The translations under genes and the position numbers were made by a program. From NCBI GenBank assembly GCA_902527215.1, contig CABZOF010000001.1, positions 478,501-542,500 on the forward strand: 64,000 nucleotides of DNA, given 5' to 3'. Under the pieces are notes generated by a model that worked only from the letters and a program-made list of their open reading frames with translations, was not told the DNA's origin and searched no databases. Shown piece after piece: positions 16,497 through 25,020 of the stretch; the stretch's first letter is position 1, and each line of letters opens with the position of its first letter. The stretch comes from an uncultured Pelagibacteraceae bacterium (lineage in GTDB: Bacteria > Pseudomonadota > Alphaproteobacteria > Pelagibacterales > Pelagibacteraceae).

Positions 16497-18580
16497 TTAA
16501 GCACCTCTCTTTTACCAACGTGATTAGCCTGACTTACTTCTCCATTTGCCTCCATTTGATCAACTATCCTTGCTGCTCTATTGTAACCAATTTGTAACTT
16601 CCTTTGTAAAAAAGATGTTGATGCTTTTCTTTCAGATTTTACTATTTCAAGAGCTGTATTATATAATTCATCTAGATTTTCATTATCTTTTGAATCACTA
16701 TTACTCTCTTTTTCATCCACAAAATTAAGAATTTCTTCTACATAGTCTGGTTCAGCTTGATTTCTTAAAAAATTATTTATTTTTTCTATTTCTCCCTCTG
16801 ATACAAATGGTGCATGAATTCTAGTCATCCTGTTTGCAGAAGTCATATAAAGCATATCACCTTTTCCAAGTAGTTGCTCAGCACCTTGCTCACCAAGAAT
16901 TGTTCTACTATCAATTTTAGATGTAACTTGAAATGATATTCTAGTTGGAAAGTTAGCCTTTATTGTTCCTGTGATTACGTCAACACTTGGTCTCTGTGTC
17001 GCCATTATAATATGAATGCCTGCGGCCCTAGCCATTTGAGAAAGCTTTTGAATATAATTTTCTATATCTTTACCAGCAACCAGCATTAAATCTGACATTT
17101 CATCTACAATTACAATGATATATGGCATAGAAATCTTGTGTTTTTCATTGTATCCGTCAATATTTCTCACTCCAACTTTGGTCATTAATTTATAACGATT
17201 TTCCATTTCTCTAACTACCCAGCCTAAAACTGAAGCAGCTCTTTTCGCTTCTGTAATCACTGGACATAATAAATGTGGAATACCTTCGTATGTTGATAAT
17301 TCTAACATTTTAGGATCAATCAAGATAAATTTGCATTTTTCTGGAGAATGTTTGTACAAAAGAGATAAAATAATTGTATTAATACAAACTGATTTACCTG
17401 ACCCTGTCGTACCAGCTATGAGTAAATGAGGCATGCTACTTAAATCGCTAGTAATTGGCACACCTGAAATACTTTTACCAAGTGCAATAGGAAGTTTTAT
17501 ATCTTTCTTTTTATAACTAGGTTCGGAAATAATTTCACTCAAGAAAACATTCTCTCGGTGAGGCTTTGGTAATTCTATTCCTATAGTATTACTTCCTGGT
17601 ATAGTTGCAATTCTAGCAGATTCTGAACTAGTATTTCTTGCAATATCTTCAGACAGATTAATTATTTTTGACACTTTAACGCCTGGAGCAGGTTCAAATT
17701 CATATAATGTAACAACAGGGCCTTGGCTTACTTTTTTAATTTCTCCCTCAACACCAAAATCTAATAAAATTTTTTCTAGAGTTTTTTTATCAATTTTATT
17801 CTCTGATAAGTTTTTTTCTTTTTTTGAGGGATTTTTCAAAAAATCTATTGAAGGCAATTTATACTTTAAAAGTTTTTTGTTTGATGGTGTTATATTCCTA
17901 TCAAATGAAAAATTCTCTTGAACTCTAGTTTCATTGTTTATAAAATTATTTTTGCTTAACATGTTTTCTCCATAACTTTCCTCAATATTCTTACTTGGTA
18001 TTTTTTTAGTTTTACCAAAAATTTTAGTAACATACTTAAGGGATTTAAACTTAAAATTAATACTTAAAAGAAAAAAGAAGGATATAAAAAAAATCAAAAT
18101 TACATAACTTATTTTATGATTTAAATTTATTAATCTAATAAAAAAAGAGTCCTCAAATAAATTACCCACAAATCCATTGTTTCCATTTACTGTAAGCCAG
18201 AATGTTTCCGTGTGAAAAACTGTAAAAAATAATGTTCCTATGAATGAGTATAGAATTATAAAAAATAAGCTTTCAATAATATGAATAATCTTTTTATTAA
18301 TGATTACTGATAATGATATGAAAAAAAGTGAAATTGGAGCTAATAACGAGACTAGTCCGATAGATTGATAAAAAATATCAGATGTATAACTTCCTTTTGC
18401 ACCCAATAAATTGTTTATTTCTGTGTTTTCTGGAAATATAAAATTAGGATCTTCTGGTGAATAGCTTATAAGTGATAATAAAAGCAAAATAGATAAAAAC
18501 AGCAAAATCATACCTAATAGTTCAGTTAGTCTTTTGAAGAGAAAACTAGTCGTTTTATCTATAATATTTCTAATATTCAT
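16493..18580 (-). CDS. ftsK: DNA translocase FtsK
   Basis: Hexameric ATPase at the division septum that pumps DNA and helps resolve chromosome dimers. The 695-residue protein has four hydrophobic segments (about residues 17-40, 72-93, 100-123 and 158-175). A short linker follows (about 180-255), then the motor with Walker A AGTTGSGKS around residues 389-397 and Walker B VIVDEMSDLM. An RARA-type MARAAGIHIIMATQRPSVDVITG stretch leads to a C-terminal winged-helix gamma domain with LQRKLQIGYNRAARIVDQME. The linker is much shorter than in E. coli, as in most alphaproteobacteria. It overlaps lolA by four bases. Confidence 0.96.
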   Translation of the reverse strand: MNIRNIIDKTTSFLFKRLTELLGMILLFLSILLLLSLISYSPEDPNFIFPENTEINNLLGAKGSYTSDIFYQSIGLVSLLAPISLFFISLSVIINKKIIHIIESLFFIILYSFIGTLFFTVFHTETFWLTVNGNNGFVGNLFEDSFFIRLINLNHKISYVILIFFISFFFLLSINFKFKSLKYVTKIFGKTKKIPSKNIEESYGENMLSKNNFINNETRVQENFSFDRNITPSNKKLLKYKLPSIDFLKNPSKKEKNLSENKIDKKTLEKILLDFGVEGEIKKVSQGPVVTLYEFEPAPGVKVSKIINLSEDIARNTSSESARIATIPGSNTIGIELPKPHRENVFLSEIISEPSYKKKDIKLPIALGKSISGVPITSDLSSMPHLLIAGTTGSGKSVCINTIILSLLYKHSPEKCKFILIDPKMLELSTYEGIPHLLCPVITEAKRAASVLGWVVREMENRYKLMTKVGVRNIDGYNEKHKISMPYIIVIVDEMSDLMLVAGKDIENYIQKLSQMARAAGIHIIMATQRPSVDVITGTIKANFPTRISFQVTSKIDSRTILGEQGAEQLLGKGDMLYMTSANRMTRIHAPFVSEGEIEKINNFLRNQAEPDYVEEILNFVDEKESNSDSKDNENLDELYNTALEIVKSERKASTSFLQRKLQIGYNRAARIVDQMEANGEVSQANHVGKREVLK

Positions 18581-18643
18581 TTTGTTATAAATGATTTGTC
18601 ACTTTGTATCATTTAATTTTTCTTGATAAAATTAAATAATATT

Positions 18644-19705
18644 ATGAACATTTGCCTTTTAGGAATCAACTTAACAAACCTTCTTTTAGCGAACATATTA
18701 CTTAAGAAAAAGATTAATATTGATATTATTTCTCAAACTTTACCATCTAGAATAAAGAATACAAACAGAACAATTGCAATTTCAAATGAAAACTACAATT
18801 TTTTAAAAAAAAATATTAAAGGTTTCAATAATTTAGGATGGCCGACTGAAAAAATTAAAATTTTTTCTGAAAAAAACGGAACATCAGAATTATTTGAGTT
18901 TAAAAATAAAAATCAAAATAATTTTTACCTATTTAAGTATAAAGAACTGTTAACAATATTAAAAAAAAATAAACTTTTAAAAATTACTATGCTTAAAAAT
19001 TTTAATTTCAATACTATTAAAAAAAGAAACTATAACCTAATTATTAATTCTGAACAAAATAATTCAATAACTAAAAAATATTTTCAAAAGAAAATTGAAA
19101 AAAATTATAAATCTTTTGCACATACAGCAATAATTGGTCATAAAAAAATTACTAACAAAATTGCCATGCAAATATTTACTAATAACGGGCCTTTAGCATT
19201 TCTTCCTTTATCAAATAATCAAACCTCAATTGTATTTTCAAATAAATCATTAAAATTAATTAATAAGGAGAGACTTTTAGAGATAATAAATAAATATAGT
19301 CATAAATATAAAATAAACAAAATTAGTGATGTTGAGTCTTACAATATTAAATTTTCAGTATTGAGAAACTATAATTATAAAAATATCCTATCTTTTGGAG
19401 ACTTAATACATAAAGTTCATCCATTAGCTGGGCAAGGTTTTAATATGACTATAAGAGATATTAAATCTTTATCTCATATTTTAGATGAAAATTTAAATTT
19501 AGGAATTGATGATGGAGTAATAATTGCTAAACAATTCCAAGAAAAAAATAAACATTTAAATTTCGTTTACGGATTAGGTATAGACTCTATAAATTCTTTC
19601 TTTAAACTTGATAGTAAGTTGAACCATAATTTATCAGAACCTATATTTAAAATTTTAAAAGGTAACAAATTTTTAAATAATTATGCAACTTTTCTATCTA
19701 ACTGA
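18644..19705 (+). CDS. UbiH/UbiF-family FAD monooxygenase homologue, degenerate N-terminus
   Basis: The family hydroxylates the ring of ubiquinone precursors. The 353-residue protein keeps the second FAD motif, FGDLIHKVHPLAGQGFNM, which is diagnostic for UbiH/UbiF/VisC proteins. The ALAFLP-like PLAFLPLSNNQTSIVF also fits. The N-terminal Rossmann loop, however, reads G7-I-N9-L-T-N12 in place of GxGxxG, so two of three glycines are lost. The protein is extremely Lys/Asn/Ile-rich. I use the ATG at 18644; a TTG at 18623 would add seven residues. It is divergent from ftsK. It may be a fast-evolving active enzyme or a non-catalytic accessory. Confidence 0.75.
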   Translation: MNICLLGINLTNLLLANILLKKKINIDIISQTLPSRIKNTNRTIAISNENYNFLKKNIKGFNNLGWPTEKIKIFSEKNGTSELFEFKNKNQNNFYLFKYKELLTILKKNKLLKITMLKNFNFNTIKKRNYNLIINSEQNNSITKKYFQKKIEKNYKSFAHTAIIGHKKITNKIAMQIFTNNGPLAFLPLSNNQTSIVFSNKSLKLINKERLLEIINKYSHKYKINKISDVESYNIKFSVLRNYNYKNILSFGDLIHKVHPLAGQGFNMTIRDIKSLSHILDENLNLGIDDGVIIAKQFQEKNKHLNFVYGLGIDSINSFFKLDSKLNHNLSEPIFKILKGNKFLNNYATFLSN

Positions 19706-19721
19706 GTAGTGTTTTAATTAT

Positions 19722-20363
19722 TTATTGTAAAGTTTTGTTATTATAATTATCTAAAATATAAGTATTTAAAATTTCTTCTAATTTTTCTTTCCTATTATTC
19801 AAATCTTTGCTTTCGAGTAAAACTTGCTTTTCTTCCAATGAAAAGGGAGAGGCCATCGATAAAGTATTTATAGTCTGATCTAAGCTCTGTTTCTCTACTT
19901 CTTTCCAATTTATCTCGTATCCTTCCTTTTGGAAAAGACCTTTTAAATTGTGAAATATTAATTTTAAATCATTAAATTTTACTTCATTTGATTTATCAGA
20001 AAGATCTGAAGAATATTCATCGTATTTTACAGCACATTCTCTATATAAATTACCGTTATCTAATTCATCTACAATTTTAAATCTACAAATACCGTTAAGT
20101 ACAATTAAATATCTACCATCATTTGTTTCATTAAAACTTGTTATTTTACCTGCACAGCCAACTTTATGTAAGTCTGGTTTTTTTAATTCACCTGTTTTTT
20201 TTGGCTGAATCATGCCTATAATTCTATTACTCTTCATACTTTTATCCACCATTTCAAGGTATCTAGGTTCAAATATATTAAGTGGTACTGTTGTTCTTGG
20301 AAAAATAATAAAATTAGATAATGGAAAAACAGGTAATATATTTGGTAAATCTTCTTTTTTCAT
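19722..20363 (-). CDS. LON peptidase substrate-binding-domain protein
   Basis: Stand-alone version of the Lon N-terminal (LAN) domain; the cellular role is unknown, with substrate recognition usually suggested. The 213-residue protein shows ILPVFPLSNFIIFPRTTVPLNIFEPRY at about residues 8-34, the hallmark of the domain. VGCAGKITSF and RYLIVLNGICRFKI follow. There is no ATPase or protease domain. I take the ATG at 20363; reading upstream would give hydrophobic residues unlike the family. It is divergent from the TPR-sulfotransferase gene, with 26 bases between starts, so the promoters must overlap. Confidence 0.87.
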   Translation of the reverse strand: MKKEDLPNILPVFPLSNFIIFPRTTVPLNIFEPRYLEMVDKSMKSNRIIGMIQPKKTGELKKPDLHKVGCAGKITSFNETNDGRYLIVLNGICRFKIVDELDNGNLYRECAVKYDEYSSDLSDKSNEVKFNDLKLIFHNLKGLFQKEGYEINWKEVEKQSLDQTINTLSMASPFSLEEKQVLLESKDLNNRKEKLEEILNTYILDNYNNKTLQ

Positions 20364-20389
20364 AATATTTAAAATATAACATATAATTA

Positions 20390-22030
20390 ATGATTTCAAA
20401 TAATTTAGATAAAAAAAAAAAAAAAATTTTAACTTTATATAAAAAAAAAAAGTTTCATGATGTAATAAGTGTAGGTCAAAAAATATACAATTCAAATTCT
20501 GACGATACACAATTAACTTATTTGTTAGGATTAGCATCAATTAATATTCAAGATTTTATACAAGGAGAAAAATACTTTCTAAAACTTGTTTCAATTAAAG
20601 AAAATGCAGATCTATACTATACATTAGGAAATATACAAAAAAAATTAAATAAATTAAAAGATGCAGTCATTTCATTTGAAAACGCTATTAAACATAATCC
20701 AAATTTTTCTGAGGCATACAATAATTTAGGAAACACAAAAAAACTTATTGGTCTAAGGGATGAGGCAATAATTAATTATAAAAAAGCTATTAGTTTAAAA
20801 GAAACCAATATTGAGGCCCTTATCAGCTTATCAGCAATTTTAAAGGAAAATAAAAACTTTCAAGATCTAGTAAAAGTATATCAAAAAATATTAGTTTTAG
20901 ATAAAAATAATATTAAAACTCTTTATAATCTAGGTTCAGCTTATCTTTTTCTAGGCAATTTCAAGAAAGGTAAATCTTATTTTGAGAAAGTTATTAATAT
21001 TGACAGCACTCATATTCCAAGCTTTAGAAACTATATATCTATTACAAAAATAGATACGAAAAATAAAATTTTTAAAAAATTGGAAAGTATAGATCAAGAA
21101 AATCTAAACTACGAAAATAAAATATTAATATTTAATGCTTTAAGCAAAGGATATTTTGATTTAAATAATATAGACCTTGCATTTCATTATTTAGAAAAAT
21201 CAAATTTGGTCAAAAAAGAAAAATCAGTATTCTCTATACACCAACAGGAAATAGAGTTTAATAAAATTAAATTTCTGTTTTCTAATATTGACAATACAAA
21301 AATAGAATTTACCAATAAGTTAAAAAGTCAACCGATTTTTATTGTTGGAATGCCAAGGTCTGGTACTTCACTTATTGAACAAATTTTATCTTCACACTCA
21401 AATATATATGGAGCAGGTGAACTTAATTTTTTACAAAAGGCAATTGAAAAATTAAATATTTATAACTCATATAATAGTAAAAATTTTACTGAGTTAAGGT
21501 ATTTTTACTATGAACAATTAAGAAAGATTTCTCAAAACTATATGATAATTGATAAATTGCCCATAAATTTTAAATGGATAGGATTTATAGCTAAGTCTTT
21601 TCCCGAGGCAAAAATAATTCATATTGAGAGAAATCCAATGGCAGTTTGTTGGTCTAATTACAAAACCCTTTTTGTAGACAAAGGTATGGATTTTAATTTA
21701 TCACAAGTAGATGTAGCAAAATATTACAAGTTATATTTAGATTTAATGACTTTTTGGAAAAGCAAATTTGGTGAAAATATTCTAAATATTAATTACGAAA
21801 ATTTTGTTCAAGACTTTGAAAGAAGTACAAAAACAGTACTAAATTATTTAGGTCTAAAATGGGAGAAGCAAATGAAATATTATGCAAAGACAGAAAGAGT
21901 AGTAACTACAGCATCATATCATCAAGTTAGAGAAAAAATTAAAAAAAATACTTCTGATGAGTGGAAAAAATATGACCATTACCTTAAAAAAATGCAAGAA
22001 ACTCTTGTCAGTCTGAAAATCAAATTTTAA
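20390..22030 (+). CDS. TPR-repeat sulfotransferase
   Basis: Predicted PAPS-dependent sulfotransferase with an N-terminal TPR array. Of 546 residues, roughly 1-240 form tandem 34-residue repeats (for example NPNFSEAYNNLGNTKKLIG and NIKTLYNLGSAYLFLGNFKK). Residues about 312-546 form the transferase. That part has the 5'-phosphosulfate loop FIVGMPRSGTSLIEQIL near residue 320 and the 3'-phosphate region IIHIERNPMAVCWSNY near residue 405. The acceptor is unknown; a polysaccharide, lipid or protein tyrosine is possible. The coding start contains runs of 16 and 11 adenines (20411-20426, 20441-20451), encoding lysines. Confidence 0.85.
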   Translation: MISNNLDKKKKKILTLYKKKKFHDVISVGQKIYNSNSDDTQLTYLLGLASINIQDFIQGEKYFLKLVSIKENADLYYTLGNIQKKLNKLKDAVISFENAIKHNPNFSEAYNNLGNTKKLIGLRDEAIINYKKAISLKETNIEALISLSAILKENKNFQDLVKVYQKILVLDKNNIKTLYNLGSAYLFLGNFKKGKSYFEKVINIDSTHIPSFRNYISITKIDTKNKIFKKLESIDQENLNYENKILIFNALSKGYFDLNNIDLAFHYLEKSNLVKKEKSVFSIHQQEIEFNKIKFLFSNIDNTKIEFTNKLKSQPIFIVGMPRSGTSLIEQILSSHSNIYGAGELNFLQKAIEKLNIYNSYNSKNFTELRYFYYEQLRKISQNYMIIDKLPINFKWIGFIAKSFPEAKIIHIERNPMAVCWSNYKTLFVDKGMDFNLSQVDVAKYYKLYLDLMTFWKSKFGENILNINYENFVQDFERSTKTVLNYLGLKWEKQMKYYAKTERVVTTASYHQVREKIKKNTSDEWKKYDHYLKKMQETLVSLKIKF

Positions 22031-22107
22031 TTTTTAAAGCAATTTAAAATTATAACTTATTTATGTGTTGATAAATTTTTAAAACCCACTAATTTTATAT
22101 CTTATAC

Positions 22108-22153
22108 AACAAGCGGGCATAGCTCAGTGGTAGAGCGTCTCGTTGCCAACGAG
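22108..22153 (+). repeat. 46-bp direct repeat, left copy (att-like)
   Basis: Identical to 23755-23800. It includes five bases upstream of the tRNA plus the tRNA 5' part, and the repeats bracket the propeller gene. An att-type duplication from site-specific integration is the simplest reading. Confidence 0.8.
22113..22153 (+). pseudogene. 5' fragment of tRNA-Gly(GCC)
   Basis: These 41 bases are identical to the first 41 bases of the intact tRNA-Gly at 23760, from the acceptor 5' strand through the anticodon loop and the first three bases of the 3' anticodon stem. After this the sequence departs and no T arm or acceptor 3' strand follows, so it cannot make a tRNA. It marks the left edge of an insertion beside the tRNA gene. 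The rest of the 316-bp gap 22031-22346 holds only a 23-bp repeat copy and the leader of the propeller gene. Confidence 0.85.
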
Positions 22154-22206
22154 GTAGTCCTTGGTTTTTTATCCTTGCTAATCTTAGTCTTTCTCAACGT
22201 CTAGTT

Positions 22207-22229
22207 AATCTCGACACACTCACGACACA
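22207..22229 (+). repeat. 23-bp direct repeat, left copy
   Basis: Reads aatctcgacacac and onward with two CGACACA units; identical to 23662-23684. A third CGACACA follows at 22232. It lies 53 bp right of the tRNA fragment and forms the inner flank of the propeller gene. Confidence 0.8.
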
Positions 22230-22346
22230 CTTCGACACAGAAAAGAAAAACTATGGTGAGTGGAATAAAATATAATTGTAATTAAACTGTTACAAATTTT
22301 TCATCTTGTTTTGATATCTTTCCATAAAAACAAAAAGGAATATATA

Positions 22347-23597
22347 ATGATAAAATTTATCTTAGCAGGCCTTCTGGCCTCAACCGCATTTGTTAGCACA
22401 GTAAATGCAGACTTTAAAGAAATTGGGAAATTTGGAACACCAGCAAATAACCCTAGTGCAGAAGAAACATCAGCAGAAATAATTGCGGCAACAGCAGATG
22501 GCATGAAACTGGTATATAGCGATAGCCCTGCAAACGCATTAGGCATGATTGATATTACTGATCCAGCAAATCCGAAACCATTAGGCCACATGAATTTAGG
22601 TGGTGAACCAACTAGTGTTGCAATCAAAAATGGACAAGCATTTGTAGGTATTAATACTTCTCCAAACTATGTAGAGCCAAGTGGTCACTTATTAGTTGTT
22701 GATCTTGCCTCAGGAAAAGAAGTTACAAAAGTAGAACTAGGTGGACAGCCAGACTCGGTTGCAGTTAGTCCAGATGGAACTTTTGTGGCAGTAGCTATTG
22801 AAAATGAACGTAACGAAGATATCAACGATGAAAAAATTCCACAACTTCCAGGGGGTTTTGTGGCAATTATTAATTTAGCAGATAACAGTGTTACTAAAGC
22901 GGACTTAGTTGGTTTTTCAACTATTGCTCCTAACGATCCAGAGCCTGAGTTTGTTGATATCAATAATTTAGGTGAAATAGTTGTTACTATGCAAGAGAAT
23001 AACTGGATGGCGGTTATTGATCGAAGTGGAAAAGTAATTTCAGAGTTTGATGCAGGACTAGTAACATTAGTAGGTATTGATAACAAAAAAGATGGTGAAC
23101 TAAAGATGGTTGATACCATTGAGAATGTTCGTAGAGAACCAGACGCAGTTAAGTGGATTGACGATGATCATTTTGCAACTGCAAATGAAGGTGACTATAA
23201 ACATGAAGCACCAGGTCAAGCGAAACGTGGTGGTAGTCGTGGATGGACAATCTTCAATAAAAATGGTTCGGTGGTATACGAGTCAGGTTCGTCATATGAA
23301 AGAGCACTCGCTTCAGCAGGTTACTGGCCAGAAAAACGTGCAGAGAAAAAAGGTGTAGAACCAGAGTCAGTTGAAGTAGCAATATATGGTGATACACGTT
23401 ATATCTTTGTTGGTGCTGAAAGAGCAAATGCTATCGGCGTTTATAAAGCAAACGATTTGAAAAACCCAGAATTAGTTGCTATTTTACCAACGGGTATTGG
23501 ACCAGAAGGTTTGGTTGCTATTCCACAACGGAACTTATTTATAAGTGCTAATGAAGTTGACAAAGAAAAATCAGTTACAATTTATAGCTTAGATTAA
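22347..23597 (+). CDS. exported beta-propeller (YVTN / choice-of-anchor-I-like) protein, likely acquired
   Basis: The 416-residue product has a clear Sec signal peptide (about 20 residues, ending VSTVNA). The mature part is propeller-like, with GGEPTSVAIKNGQAFVG, GGQPDSVAVSPDGTFVAVA and a late PESVEVAIYGDTRYIFVG resembling choice-of-anchor-I domains. The ligand is unknown. The ATG at 22347 follows an aaaagga ribosome site. Codon use differs from neighbours: of 11 arginines six are CGT, one CGA and one CGG, with only three AGA, while neighbouring genes use AGA almost exclusively. It sits alone between duplicated tRNA and 23-bp repeats, pointing to horizontal gain. Confidence 0.8.
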   Translation: MIKFILAGLLASTAFVSTVNADFKEIGKFGTPANNPSAEETSAEIIAATADGMKLVYSDSPANALGMIDITDPANPKPLGHMNLGGEPTSVAIKNGQAFVGINTSPNYVEPSGHLLVVDLASGKEVTKVELGGQPDSVAVSPDGTFVAVAIENERNEDINDEKIPQLPGGFVAIINLADNSVTKADLVGFSTIAPNDPEPEFVDINNLGEIVVTMQENNWMAVIDRSGKVISEFDAGLVTLVGIDNKKDGELKMVDTIENVRREPDAVKWIDDDHFATANEGDYKHEAPGQAKRGGSRGWTIFNKNGSVVYESGSSYERALASAGYWPEKRAEKKGVEPESVEVAIYGDTRYIFVGAERANAIGVYKANDLKNPELVAILPTGIGPEGLVAIPQRNLFISANEVDKEKSVTIYSLD

Positions 23598-23614
23598 TAA
23601 CTAAATTAAGCCTG

Positions 23615-23632
23615 TGGGGGCGTTAGCCCCCA
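23615..23632 (+). terminator. hairpin terminator after the propeller gene
   Basis: A TGGGGGC arm pairs with GCCCCCA across a GTTA loop, 18 bp after the propeller stop. It is the most GC-rich hairpin nearby. There is no clear T run after it, so efficiency is uncertain. Confidence 0.65.
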
Positions 23633-23661
23633 ACATAAACTTTCATGTAAAGTTTTAAAAA

Positions 23662-23684
23662 AATCTCGACACACTCACGACACA
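23662..23684 (+). repeat. 23-bp direct repeat, right copy
   Basis: Identical to 22207-22229. It lies 70 bp left of the second 46-bp repeat and downstream of the propeller terminator. Confidence 0.8.
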
Positions 23685-23754
23685 GTTGGTGATAAATTTT
23701 ACTAATTTAACTAATACTTGCATTTCTAAAAACCGCTATCTATAATGATTTTTT

Positions 23755-23800
23755 AACAAGCGGGCATAGCTCAGTGGTAGAGCGTCTCGTTGCCAACGAG
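23755..23800 (+). repeat. 46-bp direct repeat, right copy (within intact tRNA-Gly)
   Basis: Second copy of the repeat at 22108-22153. Here it continues into a complete tRNA, so this end keeps the functional gene. Confidence 0.8.
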
Positions 23801-23834
23801 AAGGTCGTGGGTTCGAGTCCCATTGCCCGCTCCA
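23760..23834 (+). tRNA. tRNA-Gly(GCC)
   Basis: All four arms fold. The acceptor GCGGGCA pairs with TGCCCGC, the D arm has AGCTCAGTGGTAGAGC, and the anticodon stem TCTCG/CGAGA holds loop TTGCCAA (anticodon GCC). The T arm carries GGTTCGAGTCC, and the discriminator T is followed by an encoded CCA. It reads glycine GGC/GGT codons. The sulfotransferase start lies only six bases after the CCA. A truncated copy of its 5' part lies 1.65 kb upstream. Confidence 0.97.
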
Positions 23835-23840
23835 AAAATT

Positions 23841-24686
23841 ATGATTATTTGGATCGCCTCTTATCCTAAAAGTGGAAACACATATTTAAGATCTTTCATT
23901 TCTTCATATTATTTTTCAAAAAAAGGAAAATTTGATTTTGACTTGCTTTTGAATATTCTTCAATTTCCATCAATAAAATTTTCAAAAAAAAAAATTTATT
24001 CAGAGCTAGAAGCAAGTCAAAGCTGGATTTATAATCAGCAACAGTTTTTTTCTGGTGAAAAAATACATTTTGTAAAAACACATAGTAGCCTTGATGAATA
24101 TAAAGGAAATAGTTTTACTACAGAAAATTTATCACTAGGCGGAATTTATATAGTAAGAGATCCTAGAAATTTAATAACATCTATGACACATCATTACTCT
24201 CTTAATTATGATCAAGCATATTTTAAGATGTTAAATGAAAATCAAACTATTCTGGAAAAATCTACAGATGGTGATTATAGTAATTTTACATTTTTGGGAT
24301 CATGGTCGAGTCATTATAAGTCTTGGAAAAATACAAATAATTTTAAAATTTTATTTATAAAGTATGAGGATTTAGAGAATAATAAACTTGATACCTTTAA
24401 AAAAATAGTAAATTTTATAAATACTTTAAAAAAAGATAAGCAATTAATTAATGAAAAAAAACTTATTAATTCAATTAATTCTACTAATTTTACTAATCTA
24501 AAAAATAAAGAGGAAAATGAAGGTTTTGAAGAAAGTGTATTTACTAAATCTGGAGAAAGAAAGCGCTTTTTTAATTTAGGATTTAATAATAGATGGCAAA
24601 AAATTTTACCAAAAAATATTCTAAGCAAACTAAATAATACTTTGCAAAATGAATTAAATGAATTAGGCTATAAGTTTAATGAATGA
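23841..24686 (+). CDS. sulfotransferase family protein
   Basis: Predicted PAPS-dependent sulfotransferase of 281 residues, without TPR repeats. The 5'-phosphosulfate loop ASYPKSGNTYLRSF lies at residues 6-19, and the 3'-phosphate motif YIVRDPRNLITSMTHHYS in the middle. A KYEDL stretch and a C-terminal SGERKRFFNLGFNNRW follow, as in the cytosolic-sulfotransferase-like bacterial group. I start at the ATG at 23841, directly after the tRNA; reading earlier would run into the tRNA itself. It overlaps the pterin dehydratase gene by eight bases. The acceptor is unknown. Confidence 0.83.
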   Translation: MIIWIASYPKSGNTYLRSFISSYYFSKKGKFDFDLLLNILQFPSIKFSKKKIYSELEASQSWIYNQQQFFSGEKIHFVKTHSSLDEYKGNSFTTENLSLGGIYIVRDPRNLITSMTHHYSLNYDQAYFKMLNENQTILEKSTDGDYSNFTFLGSWSSHYKSWKNTNNFKILFIKYEDLENNKLDTFKKIVNFINTLKKDKQLINEKKLINSINSTNFTNLKNKEENEGFEESVFTKSGERKRFFNLGFNNRWQKILPKNILSKLNNTLQNELNELGYKFNE

Positions 24687-25017
24687 TCTAGCAGACAAAA
24701 AGTGTATTCCGTGTGAAGGAGGAATTCCCAGCTTCAATTTAGAGGAAATTCACAAGTACCTAAAAAAAGTTGATGGATGGGATGTGGAGTCGGTAGATCA
24801 AAAGGATTTTTATATCATTAAAAATTTTAAATTTGACAATTTTTTAGAAAGTCAATCATTTGTCAATAAAGTTGGAGAAATTGCAGAACAAGAAGGTCAT
24901 CACCCAGATATATGGTTTGGTTGGGGATACGCAAAAATAAAAATACAAACACATGCTATTAACGGATTACACGAGAGTGATTTTGTGCTTGCTGCAAAAA
25001 TTGACAGAATAGGCTAA
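24679..25017 (+). CDS. phhB: 4a-hydroxytetrahydrobiopterin dehydratase (PCD/DCoH family)
   Basis: Dehydrates 4a-hydroxytetrahydropterin, recycling the cofactor of pterin-dependent hydroxylases; in bacteria lacking phenylalanine hydroxylase the role may differ. The 112-residue protein carries the active-site motif EGHHPDIWFGW (residues 72-82, with His74 and His75), then KIKIQTHAINGLHESDF. These are diagnostic. An N-terminal CIPCEGG with paired cysteines precedes the fold. No phenylalanine hydroxylase gene is visible nearby. It converges on purH with three bases between. Confidence 0.93.
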   Translation: MNDLADKKCIPCEGGIPSFNLEEIHKYLKKVDGWDVESVDQKDFYIIKNFKFDNFLESQSFVNKVGEIAEQEGHHPDIWFGWGYAKIKIQTHAINGLHESDFVLAAKIDRIG

Positions 25018-25020
25018 CTA

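Noticed and set aside
20364..20540. N-terminal extension of the LON-domain protein
   Set aside because: The extra residues are Phe/Tyr/Leu-rich and unlike the family, and lie antisense to the sulfotransferase start; the ATG at 20363 fits the domain.
22154..22260. Possible integrase remnant right of the tRNA fragment
   Set aside because: Short frames exist in several phases on both strands but none shows recombinase residues.
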